From: Bifidobacterium choloepi
GTDB lineage: Bacteria > Actinomycetota > Actinomycetes > Actinomycetales > Bifidobacteriaceae
Direction: 5' to 3'
Assembly: GCF_010667615.1 (NCBI RefSeq)
Contig: NZ_VYSG01000002.1
Span: 248,001-312,000, forward strand
Length of the DNA stretch: 64,000 nt
Positions 55,844 to 64,000 of the stretch are shown piece by piece. The notes beneath the pieces were generated by a model. The model was not told the origin of the DNA. It saw only the letters and a list, made by a program, of their open reading frames with translations, and ran no database searches. A program made the translations under genes and the position numbers. The first letter of the stretch is position 1. Each line of letters starts with the position of its first letter.

Positions 55844-57058
55844 ATGAATCCGATTGAAGAGCAGATCTACACGCGCCTGACGAAGGTCATCGATCCGGAA
55901 CTCGGCCGGTCCGTCACCGACCTCGGGATGATCTCCGGCATCCACGTCACCGAACGGACCGCCACCGGCATGCCGGACGATTCCCGCTCCGACGCCCCGG
56001 TCCACGGATCGGACGGATCGGACGGGGACATTGCCGGCGACGATTCTTCCGTCGTCAACGGCGACGATTCTCCCGTCTACGACGTCGACATCGACGTCGA
56101 GCTGACGGTGCCCGGCTGCCCGCTGTCCGGCACGATCACGAACCAGATCAACGGCGCCGTCTCCACCTATCCGGACGCGACGCTGATTCCGCACATCCAC
56201 GTCGGCTCGATGTCGCCGGACAAGCTCAACCGTCTCGTCGCGGACCTCAAGGCCGAACGCCGCGAGAACCCGTTCACGAAGCCGGAATCGAAGACGCGGA
56301 TCTTCGCGATCGCGTCCGGCAAGGGCGGCGTCGGCAAGTCGTCGGTCACGGCCAACCTCGCCGCGACGTTCGCAGCGATGGGCTATTCGACGGCCGTCAT
56401 CGACGCCGACATCTACGGCTTCTCGCTGCCGCGGCTGTTCGGCACGCATGCGCAGCCGACGAACCTCAACGGCATGCTGATGCCGGTCACGGCATGGGGC
56501 GTGAAGCTGATCTCGATCGGCATGTTCGCCGGCTCCGACCGGGCGATCCTGTGGCGCGGTCCGCGCCTGCAGCGGTCGCTCGAACAGTTCCTGTCCGACG
56601 TGTGGTGGGGCGAGCCGGACGTGCTGCTGCTCGACCTGGCACCAGGCACCGGCGACATGGCGATCTCGGTGGCGCAGGCGCTGCCGAACACCGAACTCGT
56701 CGTCGTGACGACGCCGCAGCCGTCGGCTTCCGACATCGCCGTGCGCTCCGGACTCGTCGCGCTGCAGATGCCGATGAAGAAGGTGCGTGGCGTCATCGAG
56801 AACATGAGCTATTACGAGCACAACGGCGAACGGCTGAAGATCTTCGGCGAGGGTGGCGGTGCCCGCGTCAGTTCGCAGCTGACCCGCGACCTTGGCTACG
56901 ACGTGCCGCTGCTCGCCCGGATTCCGCTCGAACCGGAAGTGCGCGAGGCGGGGGAGATGGACGGCCGCCCGGCCGTCCTCAACCCCGACGGCTCGTTGCG
57001 CGCCGACGGCATGGGCACCGTCTTCGCCCAGATTGTCCACCGGCTGATGGACGAGTGA
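55844..57058 (+). CDS. mrp: Mrp/NBP35 family P-loop ATPase (Fe-S carrier type)
   Basis: This 404-residue protein has an N-terminal MIP18/DUF59 domain (about 1-125) interrupted by an Asp/Ser/Gly-rich insertion, then the deviant Walker A SGKGGVGKSS and the family segments GFSLPRLFG, WGEPDVLLLDLAPGTGD and VIENMSYY. In Fe-S carrier members a CxxC follows ENMS; here the region reads YEHNGERLKIFGEGGG with no Cys, so a bridging cluster in the canonical position is not possible. ATG 55844 is preceded by GGGAG; GTG 55814 falls within the -10. Monocistronic, convergent with glnA. Confidence 0.9.
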   Translation: MNPIEEQIYTRLTKVIDPELGRSVTDLGMISGIHVTERTATGMPDDSRSDAPVHGSDGSDGDIAGDDSSVVNGDDSPVYDVDIDVELTVPGCPLSGTITNQINGAVSTYPDATLIPHIHVGSMSPDKLNRLVADLKAERRENPFTKPESKTRIFAIASGKGGVGKSSVTANLAATFAAMGYSTAVIDADIYGFSLPRLFGTHAQPTNLNGMLMPVTAWGVKLISIGMFAGSDRAILWRGPRLQRSLEQFLSDVWWGEPDVLLLDLAPGTGDMAISVAQALPNTELVVVTTPQPSASDIAVRSGLVALQMPMKKVRGVIENMSYYEHNGERLKIFGEGGGARVSSQLTRDLGYDVPLLARIPLEPEVREAGEMDGRPAVLNPDGSLRADGMGTVFAQIVHRLMDE

Positions 57059-57189
57059 CGTCCGGACACGGATTCCGGATCCGGACGTCCGGCGGCGTCT
57101 CGCCGTGCCCGTGTGCCGTCCGCATGTTGCCCGCGCTGTTCCGGAACAATTCCCGGACATCCTCGCGACGGGCGGCGCCGGTGAAAGGA

Positions 57190-57244
57190 AACGAGGCCGG
57201 AAACCGCCGCAATCATTGCGATTGCGTTGGTTTCCGGCCTCGTT
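57190..57244. terminator. Bidirectional terminator between mrp and glnA
   Basis: 16-bp perfect arms (57190-57205, 57229-57244) with further CGCAAT/ATTGCG pairing in the loop. It ends 25 nt from the glnA stop. Confidence 0.75.
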
Positions 57245-57268
57245 GTCAGCGATTGCCGAACCGGCGAA

Positions 57269-58705
57269 TCAGATGTGGAAGTACAGCTCGTATTCCAGCG
57301 GGGTCGGCATCAGGCGGGCCTGGTCGATCTCGGAACGCTTGAGGTCGATCCACGTCTCGATCAGGTCGGACGTGAAGACGTCGCCGGCGGTGAGGAAGTC
57401 GTTGTCCTCTTCCAGCGCGTCCATGGCCTCGGCCAGCGACGACGGGACCTGCTTGATGCCGGCGTGCTCTTCCGGCGGCAGCTCGTAGAGGTCCTTGTCG
57501 ATCGGCTCCGGCGGCTCGATGTGGTTGAGGATGCCGTCCAGGCCGGCCATCAGCTGGGCCGAGAACGCCAGGAACGGGTTGCAGGACGGATCCGGGGCGC
57601 GGAACTCGATGCGCTTGGCGGCCGGCGACGTGCCCGCCAGCGGGATGCGGATGGCCGCGGAACGGTTGCGGGCCGAGTAGACCAGGTTGACCGGCGCCTC
57701 GAAGCCCGGCACCAGGCGGTGGTAGGAGTTCAGCGACGGGTTCGTGAACGCCAGCACCGACGACGAGTGCTTGATCAGGCCGCCGATGTACCAGCGGGCC
57801 ATGTCGGACAGGCCGCCGTAGTTCTTCTCGTCGTAGAACAGCGGCTTGCCGTCCTTCCACAGCGACTGGTGGCAGTGCATGCCGGTGCCGTTGTCGCCGG
57901 CGATCGGCTTCGGCATGAACGTCGCGGCCTTGCCGGCCTGCGCGGCGGTCTCGTGGATGACGTACTTGTACTTCATCAGGTCGTCGCCGGCGTGCTGCAG
58001 CGAGTTGTAGCGGTAGTTGATTTCCTGCTGGCCCGCGCCGCCGACCTCGTGGTGGGCGCGCTCCAGGATCAGGCCAACCTTCTGCAGGTTGGCGACCATG
58101 TCGTCGCGCAGGTCCTGCGTGTGATCGGCCGGCGGGACCGGGAAGTAGCCGCGCTTGACGCGGTTCTTGAAGGCGATGTTCGGCGTGCCGTCGTCCTCGA
58201 CGTCCAGGCCGGAGTTCCACGGGGCCTCGATCGAGTCGACCTCGTAGAACGAACGCTGCATGCTGTTCTCGAAGCGCACCTTGTCGAAGATGAAGAATTC
58301 GGCTTCCGGCGCGAACGACGCGGTGTCGGCGATGCCGGTCGACTTCAGGTAGGCCTCGGCCTTCGCGGCGACCTGGCGCGGATCGCGCGAGTACGGCTCG
58401 TCGGTCAGCGGGTCGACGATCGAGAACGCGACGTCGAGCGTCTTGTGCTTGCGGAACGGATCGACGAACGCCGTCTCGATGTCCGGCACGAGCTTCATGT
58501 CGGACTCGTTGATGGCCTGGAATCCCTCGATGGAGGAGCCGTCGAACGGCATGCCCTCGTCGAACGCATCCTTGAGGAACTCGCTGGCCGGCACCGTGAA
58601 GTGCTGCTGGACACCGATCAGGTCGGTGAAGCGAACGGAGACATACTCGATGCCTTCGGTGTTGATAAGGGCCTCGGCATCTTCCTTGGACTTGAGTTCT
58701 GCCAC
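57269..58705 (-). CDS. glnA: Glutamine synthetase type I
   Basis: This 478-residue GSI enzyme makes glutamine from glutamate, ammonia and ATP. Signatures are [11 protein letters not shown], the ATP site [18 protein letters not shown], glutamate-binding [14 protein letters not shown] and [14 protein letters not shown]. The [10 protein letters not shown] loop carries the Tyr that is adenylylated in GSI-beta enzymes, so post-translational control by GlnE is likely. AAAGGAGCGG lies before the ATG. A set of four 11-bp-spaced GlnR-type half sites lies 52-89 bp upstream. Ends at a bidirectional terminator shared with mrp. Confidence 0.97.
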   Translation of the reverse strand: MAELKSKEDAEALINTEGIEYVSVRFTDLIGVQQHFTVPASEFLKDAFDEGMPFDGSSIEGFQAINESDMKLVPDIETAFVDPFRKHKTLDVAFSIVDPLTDEPYSRDPRQVAAKAEAYLKSTGIADTASFAPEAEFFIFDKVRFENSMQRSFYEVDSIEAPWNSGLDVEDDGTPNIAFKNRVKRGYFPVPPADHTQDLRDDMVANLQKVGLILERAHHEVGGAGQQEINYRYNSLQHAGDDLMKYKYVIHETAAQAGKAATFMPKPIAGDNGTGMHCHQSLWKDGKPLFYDEKNYGGLSDMARWYIGGLIKHSSSVLAFTNPSLNSYHRLVPGFEAPVNLVYSARNRSAAIRIPLAGTSPAAKRIEFRAPDPSCNPFLAFSAQLMAGLDGILNHIEPPEPIDKDLYELPPEEHAGIKQVPSSLAEAMDALEEDNDFLTAGDVFTSDLIETWIDLKRSEIDQARLMPTPLEYELYFHI

Positions 58706-58756
58706 GGGACCGCTCCTTTCAAAAGTTGCTTACGGGATAAAAGAATAGGTTCTCGA

Positions 58757-58794
58757 GTTTCGCCGAATTGTTCGTTGGGTTACGAAAATGTTTC
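58757..58794 (-). promoter_or_regulatory. GlnR-type box upstream of glnA
   Basis: Reading the minus strand: GAAAC (58794-58790), six bases, GTAAC (58783-58779), six bases, AACAA (58772-58768), six bases, GAAAC (58761-58757). The 5+6 spacing and the GTnAC/GaAAC half sites match the actinobacterial GlnR box; the third is degenerate. A TATTCT -10 lies at 58747-58742 and the -35 region is poor, consistent with activation. Confidence 0.65.
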
Positions 58795-58918
58795 GTCATC
58801 GCCGGACGATGCCCCCATGACGGCGAAATACCCATGTTCTCGCGGATATCGGAGACGATTCGCGCGTCATGGCGCACGATCGCCAACTGGACAGAACCCG
58901 TCTCGATGCCGGTTTTCT

Positions 58919-58961
58919 GGATGTCGCCAACCCGAGCTCCCGGCTCGTGCTGGCGACATCC
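58919..58961. repeat. Dispersed hairpin with TGTCGC core
   Basis: Arms 58919-58937 and 58943-58961 pair at 17 of 19 positions. It sits upstream of glnA and beyond the terminator of the DUF4191 gene, without a U-tract. Confidence 0.6.
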
Positions 58962-59016
58962 GGGGAGCGGGGAGAGCAGCCAGTGAAGAGCAGCCGGTAT
59001 CGGGTACGCAAATATG

Positions 59017-59056
59017 CCGATGGGCCTCCGTCCATGTCGGAACGGAGGCCCATCGG
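59017..59056 (-). terminator. Terminator of the DUF4191 gene
   Basis: 15-bp perfect arms 59017-59031 and 59042-59056, starting 32 nt past the stop; CATATTT follows on the minus strand. Confidence 0.7.
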
Positions 59057-59088
59057 AAAGACTGTTGGCGGGAATGCGCCCTTGCCGG

Positions 59089-59883
59089 TCAGCGGCCGCG
59101 CATCGCGCGGCGGCTCATCTTCGGCGGGTGATTCGGGTCCATGCCCTTCGGCGCGCCCATCATGTTCTTCTTCTGCAGCGTACGCAGGCGCTCGTTGAGG
59201 ATGCCGAGCTGGTACTTGTTCATCATGAAGCGGCGCTTGCCGTGCACCTTCTTCGCGATGGCGTTCTTGTGCTCGGTCGGCACGTACGCCTTCATGCCGA
59301 CGATCTTCTTGCGCAGGTCCTGGATGCGCACCTGCTTGGGACCCTGACCGACGGAAATGCGGAAGATCGGGATGTCGGAACCGGCGGTGACGCCCTTGAG
59401 GCGCTTCTCGATGCGGTCCATCGCCTTGTGCACGCGGCCGTAGTCGCCCTCGCCGATCAGGTAGATGCCGTTGTAGCTCGTGCCGTACCAGATCACGTCC
59501 TGCGTGCGCGGATCGACCCACAGCGGATCCTGCGGGAACGAGAAACCGGCGTTCTTCATGTTGCCGAGCACGCTGACGGCGGCGCCCGGCTTGCCCTCGA
59601 TCTGGCGGTAGCCGACGGCGTCGGCGCGACGCGTCAGCACGATCGTGAACAGCAGCAGGCCGATCATGACGGCGAGGATCATCGAGCAGATCCAGCCGAG
59701 CCACGACCAGTGCAGGCAGATGCCGAGGATGATGAAGACGACGATCGGGGCGATGCCGGCCACGCCGGTCAGCCAGGGCAGCGCCTTGTCATCGCGATAC
59801 GTGAACTTGAAAATCTCGATCAGCTGCTTGAACATGCCCTTTTTCTTCGGCTTCCTGGGCTTGTCCTGCTTTTCCTTCGCCAT
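59089..59883 (-). CDS. DUF4191 membrane protein
   Basis: This 264-residue protein has a Lys-rich N-terminus (KEKQDKPRKPKKKG), two membrane helices at about 38-60 and 65-85 and a basic cytosolic C-terminal domain (VIWYGTSYNGIYLIGEG; KIVGMKAYVPTEHKNA). This is the DUF4191 architecture found throughout Actinobacteria; function unknown, though often near lipoate or glnA genes. GAGGAAG precedes ATG 59883 at 4-5 nt. Located upstream of glnA on the same strand, but with terminator and promoter between them. A 10-bp tandem repeat overlaps its promoter. Confidence 0.87.
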   Translation of the reverse strand: MAKEKQDKPRKPKKKGMFKQLIEIFKFTYRDDKALPWLTGVAGIAPIVVFIILGICLHWSWLGWICSMILAVMIGLLLFTIVLTRRADAVGYRQIEGKPGAAVSVLGNMKNAGFSFPQDPLWVDPRTQDVIWYGTSYNGIYLIGEGDYGRVHKAMDRIEKRLKGVTAGSDIPIFRISVGQGPKQVRIQDLRKKIVGMKAYVPTEHKNAIAKKVHGKRRFMMNKYQLGILNERLRTLQKKNMMGAPKGMDPNHPPKMSRRAMRGR

Positions 59884-59917
59884 GAACTTCCTCACTCGAA
59901 TCTCATGTGGTGTCTCG

Positions 59918-59937
59918 AACATCACTAAACATCACTA
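59918..59937 (-). repeat. 10-bp tandem repeat in the DUF4191 promoter
   Basis: AACATCACTA occurs twice head to tail (59918-59927, 59928-59937), 35-54 bp upstream of the start codon, just downstream of a minus-strand TACAGT. It could be a regulator site. Confidence 0.5.
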
Positions 59938-60033
59938 CTGTACCAGCAACGGTGCCGTCGTCGGCGTCGTTGCTGTCGTTACGGCAGGAATCAAGCATAA
60001 CAGGGACGCCATTATTCCCGGGCGTCGCATGCG

Positions 60034-60065
60034 CCGGCCGCCGTGCCGATCGACACGGCGGCCGG
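60034..60065 (-). terminator. Terminator of lpd
   Basis: CCGGCCGCCGTG (60034-60045) pairs with CACGGCGGCCGG (60054-60065), 22 nt past the lpd stop on the minus strand. Confidence 0.65.
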
Positions 60066-60087
60066 ACGACAATGCGGCCGCGGGCCG

Positions 60088-61767
60088 TCACCTCGTGTTG
60101 AGCGGCCGGCCGTCGGCCTTGAGCAGCGCCTCGCCGAGCAGCTCGCTGAACGTCGGATGCGGATGGATGTTGCGCGCGGCGTCGGACAGCGGTACCCGGT
60201 TGGCGACAATCTGCTGCGCCTCGGCGATCAGGTCGCTGGCGTCCGGCGCGACGATGTGCACGCCGAGGACCATGCGCACGCCCGGATTGGCGGCCAGCTC
60301 GCCGCAGACGACCGAGCACGAGCCATTCGACCCGGCGATCAGCATCCTGGCGTTCGCCATGACCGGCATCGCGGTCTCGTCGACGTTCGCATAGCGTTCG
60401 TCGGCGCGCGCCCCGGCCAGCGTCATGCCGACCGACGCGAACTCCGGATTCGAGAAGATGACGGTCGGCACCGTGCGCTCGTCGACGGGCTTCGGTGCCA
60501 GGCCGGCGATCTCCTCGGCGACGACGATGCCCTGCTCGAACGCATGATGGGCGAGCTGCGGTCCGGCCGTGATGTCGCCGACCGCCCAGACATGCGGCAG
60601 GGAAGTGCGGCCGAACGGATCGGTGACGACGAAGCCGGAGGCATCGAGCGCAATGCCGGCGCCGCCGCTGCGGCCGTCGTCGCCGCGGCCGGCGAACCAC
60701 GGCTCGTCGGTGTTCGGCTCGCGGCCGACGGCGACGAGCGCGATCTCGCCGTACACCTGCCCGGCGTGGCCGTCGGCGTCAGCGTAATGGACCGTCGCGC
60801 CGAGGTTGACGCCGGTGTCGACGGCCGTGACGTGGACACCGGGGACGACATGGACGCCCCGCCGCTTGAGCTCGCGGGTCAGTGCCATGGCGGCGCGCCG
60901 GTCGGCGTGCGACAGGACGCGCTCGCGGCGGATCAGCATCGTGACGTCGCAGCCGGCCGCGTTCCACATCGACGCGAATTCGAGGGCGACGGCGCCCGAG
61001 CCGATGATGACGGCGGACTGCGGCATCGTGTCGAGCGACAGCGCCTGCGACGAGTCAATCAGCGCGCCGGCGAAGCCGATGCCGTCGAGCGGCCGCGGCC
61101 GCGAGCCGGTCGCGACGACGACGTCGCGCGCCGTCAGCCGCACGGTGCCGTCGTCGAGCAGCCGCACGGCACCTTGGCCATCGGATCCCGCGCCCTCCAT
61201 GTCGCCGGCGGCCACGGCCTCGGCGACCGGTGTCATCCGCGCGGCGGACTTGCCGGTCTCGACGGCGTCGTGGCCGGCCACCGGCGTCACGGTCACGGTG
61301 ACGGGCCGCTCGTCGGCGTCGGCGAACGTGCCGTCGCCAAGCGTGACGGCCGGCGAGTCGAGGGAAGGATCGTCGCCGCTGACCGACGCCTCCGACGACG
61401 CACCAGTCTCGAGCGCCGCCTCGCCGCGGAAGACGACGACGCCGCGGTGGGCGAGCAGTCCCTCGAGCCCCTTCGTCATCGTGTCGACGGTCGAGACGCG
61501 GAAGTCGCGCAGCTTGCCGAAGTCGATGTCGCGCAGGTCGGCGTCGATGCCGATTTCGCGGCCATGCTTCATGTCGTCGATGATCCTCGTCGCCGCGATC
61601 AGCGACTTCGTCGGGATGCAGCCGCGCAGCAGGCACGTGCCGCCGACGGTGACGTCGCGCTCGACGATGGCGACCGACTTGCCGAGCTCCGCCGCCCGCA
61701 ATGCCGTCGAATATCCTCCGGGACCCCCTCCGATGATGACGAGATCGAACATGTTCCCCTGTGCCAC
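60088..61767 (-). CDS. lpd: Dihydrolipoamide dehydrogenase-type flavoprotein
   Basis: This 559-residue FAD/NAD(P)-disulfide oxidoreductase has the FAD motif GGGPGGYSTALRAAELG, redox-active disulfide GGTCLLRGCIPTK, NAD motif GSGAVALEFA, second FAD motif HVWAVGDITAG and the active-site His-Glu in HPHPTFSE. It should oxidise dihydrolipoyl groups or reduce another disulfide. Length exceeds the usual 460-480 because of an insertion of about 80 residues near 125-205, rich in Asp, Ser and Val. No lipoyl-carrying E2 subunits are nearby. GTG 61767 has GAAGGGGG at 5 nt; ATG six codons in is an alternative. Divergence or orphan status leaves its partner open. Confidence 0.88.
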   Translation of the reverse strand: MAQGNMFDLVIIGGGPGGYSTALRAAELGKSVAIVERDVTVGGTCLLRGCIPTKSLIAATRIIDDMKHGREIGIDADLRDIDFGKLRDFRVSTVDTMTKGLEGLLAHRGVVVFRGEAALETGASSEASVSGDDPSLDSPAVTLGDGTFADADERPVTVTVTPVAGHDAVETGKSAARMTPVAEAVAAGDMEGAGSDGQGAVRLLDDGTVRLTARDVVVATGSRPRPLDGIGFAGALIDSSQALSLDTMPQSAVIIGSGAVALEFASMWNAAGCDVTMLIRRERVLSHADRRAAMALTRELKRRGVHVVPGVHVTAVDTGVNLGATVHYADADGHAGQVYGEIALVAVGREPNTDEPWFAGRGDDGRSGGAGIALDASGFVVTDPFGRTSLPHVWAVGDITAGPQLAHHAFEQGIVVAEEIAGLAPKPVDERTVPTVIFSNPEFASVGMTLAGARADERYANVDETAMPVMANARMLIAGSNGSCSVVCGELAANPGVRMVLGVHIVAPDASDLIAEAQQIVANRVPLSDAARNIHPHPTFSELLGEALLKADGRPLNTR

Positions 61768-61865
61768 GGTTGCCCCCTTCGCTTCATGTGGCGGTTACCG
61801 GTCACCACCCTACCGAAACCTCCTCCTCGGAGGGAGAACATCGCGCGGCGATGTCGGGCAGTACG

Positions 61866-61919
61866 CGACGGGCCCCGGTTGCGCAGCCATGTCATTGGCT
61901 GCGCAACCGGGGCCCGTCG
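61866..61919 (-). terminator. 24-bp perfect hairpin after the DUF3043 gene
   Basis: Arms 61866-61889 and 61896-61919, loop TGTCAT, 28 nt past the stop. Extremely stable; no U-tract. The gene-proximal end is G/C-rich. Confidence 0.7.
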
Positions 61920-61947
61920 ATGGAAAACGTTCGCGTTTCGCGGCGGC

Positions 61948-62598
61948 TCACTTGCCGCGCACGTCGGCCGGATACTGGCTGCGCTTCTTGTATTTCGGCT
62001 TCGGCAGCCTCCAGCGGCGCAGCTGGATGGCGCGCGACCAGGCGTAGGTGCCGGAGCGCGAGCCGCGGGCCACGGAGCTTTCGCCGTAGCGCTCGGCGAG
62101 CCGCTTCTTGAGGCGGTGCCACATGACGGCGACGTCGATGATGATGACGAACAGGTAGACGTACATGACGATCATCAGGATCAGCGACAGGTAGGCGGCG
62201 CCCGGCGCCAGGAACGAGACGAGGATCGACAGCAGCAGGATGACGATCGCGACGGGGATGAAGTATTCGCCGATGTTGAAGCGGGCGTCGACGTAGTCGC
62301 GGATGTAGACGCGCCACGGCAGGCGCTCGGCCTTCGGCATCTTGCTGACGTTGCCGGTGCGCATCGCCTCGTACTCGACGTTTTCGCGTTCGCGGATGCG
62401 TTCCTTGGCGCGCTTGCGCTCGGCCTTCGTGTCCTGCGGGACGAGGGGCCTCAGGTTCTTCGCCTGCGCTTCCTTGCGCTTCGGCGTCGGCTTGCCCTTG
62501 CCCGGGGTCGGCGCCGGGGAGGGGGCCTGCGTCGCCTTCGCCGTCCCGCCGCCCTTGACGGCGGCCTGCTCCTGCTCTTCTTTCTTGTTCAAAGCCAT
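61948..62598 (-). CDS. DUF3043 membrane protein
   Basis: This 216-residue protein has a Lys/Pro/Glu-rich N-terminus (about 1-75), two membrane helices (about 108-130 and 135-160) and a basic C-terminal tail (RLKKRLAERYGESS; RRWRLPKPKYKKR). The RDYVDARFNIGEYFIP segment before helix 1 is the DUF3043 signature. Function unknown; actinobacteria-specific. ATG 62598 is preceded by a minus-strand TAGTCT at 7 nt, so it is probably leaderless. Divergent from the M20 peptidase gene. Confidence 0.88.
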   Translation of the reverse strand: MALNKKEEQEQAAVKGGGTAKATQAPSPAPTPGKGKPTPKRKEAQAKNLRPLVPQDTKAERKRAKERIRERENVEYEAMRTGNVSKMPKAERLPWRVYIRDYVDARFNIGEYFIPVAIVILLLSILVSFLAPGAAYLSLILMIVMYVYLFVIIIDVAVMWHRLKKRLAERYGESSVARGSRSGTYAWSRAIQLRRWRLPKPKYKKRSQYPADVRGK

Positions 62599-62605
62599 GA
62601 ATGGA

Positions 62606-62611
62606 AGACTA
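62606..62611 (-). promoter_or_regulatory. -10 element of the DUF3043 gene, leaderless arrangement
   Basis: Minus-strand TAGTCT, then TCCATTC, then ATG 62598. Confidence 0.5.
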
Positions 62612-62683
62612 CGGATTGCACTGGACGGCCGTGGGCCGCAGCGAGTCGGGCGAATCGTTGCAAATTCGGGAAAAAGGGCGAGT

Positions 62684-62689
62684 TATAAT
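62684..62689 (+). promoter_or_regulatory. -10 element of the M20 peptidase gene
   Basis: TATAAT, a perfect consensus hexamer, with TTGCAA at 62658-62663 as -35 at a wide 20-bp spacing; start near 62696 and a 65-nt leader. Confidence 0.6.
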
Positions 62690-62760
62690 CGTCGCTTGAT
62701 TGGAACTTTCCAGCAAGATTCACACAACTAGGTCATCGGAATGACGGAAGCGAGGGGACA

Positions 62761-64000
62761 GTGAGCCTGTCTGTGGAGGAAGTGCGGCGCCGCGTGGCGG
62801 CCGACTGGAACGGCATCGTCGACGTGCTGGACGAAAAGATCGCGTTGAGGTCGGTCTCGGCCGAGGGCATCGCCGGCGAGAACATGGAACGATCCGCGCG
62901 GTTCGTCGCCGACACGCTGCGCAAGGTCGGCGTCGACGCGCGCGTGGAGCAGGCGACCGGCGCCGACGGCAAGCCGGGCGCGTGGGAAGTGATCGGCGAG
63001 AAGATCGTCGATCCGGACGCGCCGACGGTGCTGCTGTACGCTCACCACGACGTGCAGCCGGTGCCCGACCCGGCCGAATGGAACACCGACCCGTTCGTCG
63101 GCACCGTCGTCGGCGACCGGCTGTTCGGCCGCGGCTCGTGCGACGATGGCGCCGGCATCGCGATCCACTACGGCGCGCTCGAGGCGCTCGGCGACGACCT
63201 CGGCGTCAACGTCAAGGTCTTCATCGAGGGCGAGGAGGAAATGGGCTCGCCGAGCTTCATCCCGTTCATCGAGGCCCACCGCGGGGAATTCAAGGCCGAC
63301 GTCATCGTCGTCGCCGACTCGGGCAACTGGGCTCCCGACATCCCGTCGCTGACGACGAGCCTGCGCGGCAACGCGACATGCGACGTCCATGTCAGGGTCC
63401 TCGGTCACGCCGTCCACTCGGGACAGTACGGAGGACCGATCCTCGACGCGAACACCGTCGCCGCGATGCTGATCTCGTCGATGTACGACCGCGAGGGCAA
63501 CCTGGCCGTGCCGGGCCTCGAGGGCTGCGAGCCGATCGGCGGACTGGAACGCGACGTCGACGAGCTCGGCCTGCGCGCCGACACCGGCGTCGTCGACTCG
63601 TACGAGCTGGCCGGCACCGGCTCGCTCGCCTCGCGCCTGTGGACGAAGCCGAGCATGACCGTCATCGGCTTCGACGCCACGCCGGTGAAGGATTCGTTCA
63701 ACGTCATCGCGCCCGAATGCACGTTCCGCCTGTCAGTGCGCGTCTCGCCGGTCCAGGCGCCGCACGCCGCGCTCGAGGCGATCCAGGTGTTCTGCGAGGA
63801 GCACGCGCCGTTCGGCGCCGAGGTCAAGGTCACGATGCTCGAGGAAGGCATGGGCTGGGCGATGGATCCGGACTGCGCCGCCACGAAGGACGCCGAGACG
63901 GCGATGGCCGAGGCGTTCGGCACCGCGCCGGTCAACATGGGCCAGGGCGGCTCGATCCCGTTCATCCCGGAACTGCAGCGCATCTTCCCGGACGCCGAGG
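62761..64000 (+). CDS. M20 family metallopeptidase / dipeptidase, 5' part
   Basis: The first 413 codons of an M20 dipeptidase are present; the frame is open at the window edge. Metal ligands are visible in order: His in AHHDVQPVPD, bridging Asp in GRGSCDDGAG, catalytic Glu pair in IEGEEEMGSP and Asp in VVADSG. The lid/dimerisation domain (RGNATCDVHVRVLGHAVHSGQYGG) is included. Such enzymes cleave dipeptides with two zinc ions in the cytosol. GTG 62761 with GAGGGGACA immediately before is the likely start; ATG 62741 is out of frame and stops after 7 codons. The promoter TATAAT lies 72 bp upstream. Confidence 0.88.
   Translation, partial: MSLSVEEVRRRVAADWNGIVDVLDEKIALRSVSAEGIAGENMERSARFVADTLRKVGVDARVEQATGADGKPGAWEVIGEKIVDPDAPTVLLYAHHDVQPVPDPAEWNTDPFVGTVVGDRLFGRGSCDDGAGIAIHYGALEALGDDLGVNVKVFIEGEEEMGSPSFIPFIEAHRGEFKADVIVVADSGNWAPDIPSLTTSLRGNATCDVHVRVLGHAVHSGQYGGPILDANTVAAMLISSMYDREGNLAVPGLEGCEPIGGLERDVDELGLRADTGVVDSYELAGTGSLASRLWTKPSMTVIGFDATPVKDSFNVIAPECTFRLSVRVSPVQAPHAALEAIQVFCEEHAPFGAEVKVTMLEEGMGWAMDPDCAATKDAETAMAEAFGTAPVNMGQGGSIPFIPELQRIFPDAE

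Overview
The window looks like chromosomal DNA of a high-GC Bifidobacterium or a close relative. The evidence is strong GC bias at third codon positions, GTG starts and actinobacterial family hallmarks: a DUF3516 Ski2-like helicase, DUF4191 and DUF3043 membrane proteins, a strictly polyphosphate-dependent glucokinase and a gluABCD-type amino-acid ABC operon. I see no phage genes, insertion sequences, CRISPR arrays, rRNA or tRNA. Nearly all of it reads as core genome.

Layout. 1-8 kb: end of ychF, a fold-3 esterase, a DUF349 protein, hisS, aspS and a second hydrolase. 8.3-12 kb: amino-acid uptake operon gluABCD. 12-19 kb: polyphosphate kinase 2, a GadC-like antiporter with a long structured leader, and a DEAD/DEAH helicase. 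18.7-23 kb: UcpA-like dehydrogenase and an APC permease, divergent from rarA. 23-28.6 kb: three tandem paralogous MFS exporters. 28.6-36.7 kb: GNAT acetyltransferase, a SWIM zinc-domain protein, acyl-CoA synthetase, a double-DUF488 protein, two tiny genes, a zincin-like metallopeptidase and TPP-riboswitch-controlled tenA. 36.8-42 kb (minus strand): yhbY, aldo/keto reductase, and an FMN-riboswitch-controlled riboflavin ECF transporter whose two ATPases and EcfT are one polypeptide. 42.4-45.4 kb: ppgK, an aminotransferase and an orphan ABC ATPase. 45.5-51.7 kb: a divergent pair of large uncharacterised genes (polytopic membrane protein and TPR-like protein). 51.7-64 kb: ligA, a C26 amidohydrolase, mrp, glnA with an apparent GlnR box, DUF4191, lpd, DUF3043 and the start of an M20 peptidase.

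Several threads connect genes. Cofactor supply is riboswitch controlled (FMN for ribU-ecf, TPP for tenA). Nitrogen is represented by glnA, gluABCD and the amino-acid permeases. Polyphosphate is represented by ppk2 and ppgK.

The most unusual features are non-coding. (1) About a dozen genes have a TANNNT -10 hexamer placed 6-8 nt before the start codon, which predicts leaderless mRNAs and fixes several start sites. (2) At least eight intergenic hairpins share an outer TGTCRC/GYGACA stem, mostly lack U-tracts and sit downstream of genes, which suggests a dispersed palindromic repeat family. (3) Two leaders, before the GadC-like antiporter and before the C26 hydrolase, contain nested or mutually exclusive helices that match no riboswitch class I recognise. 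All functional calls come from reading motifs; no database search was run.
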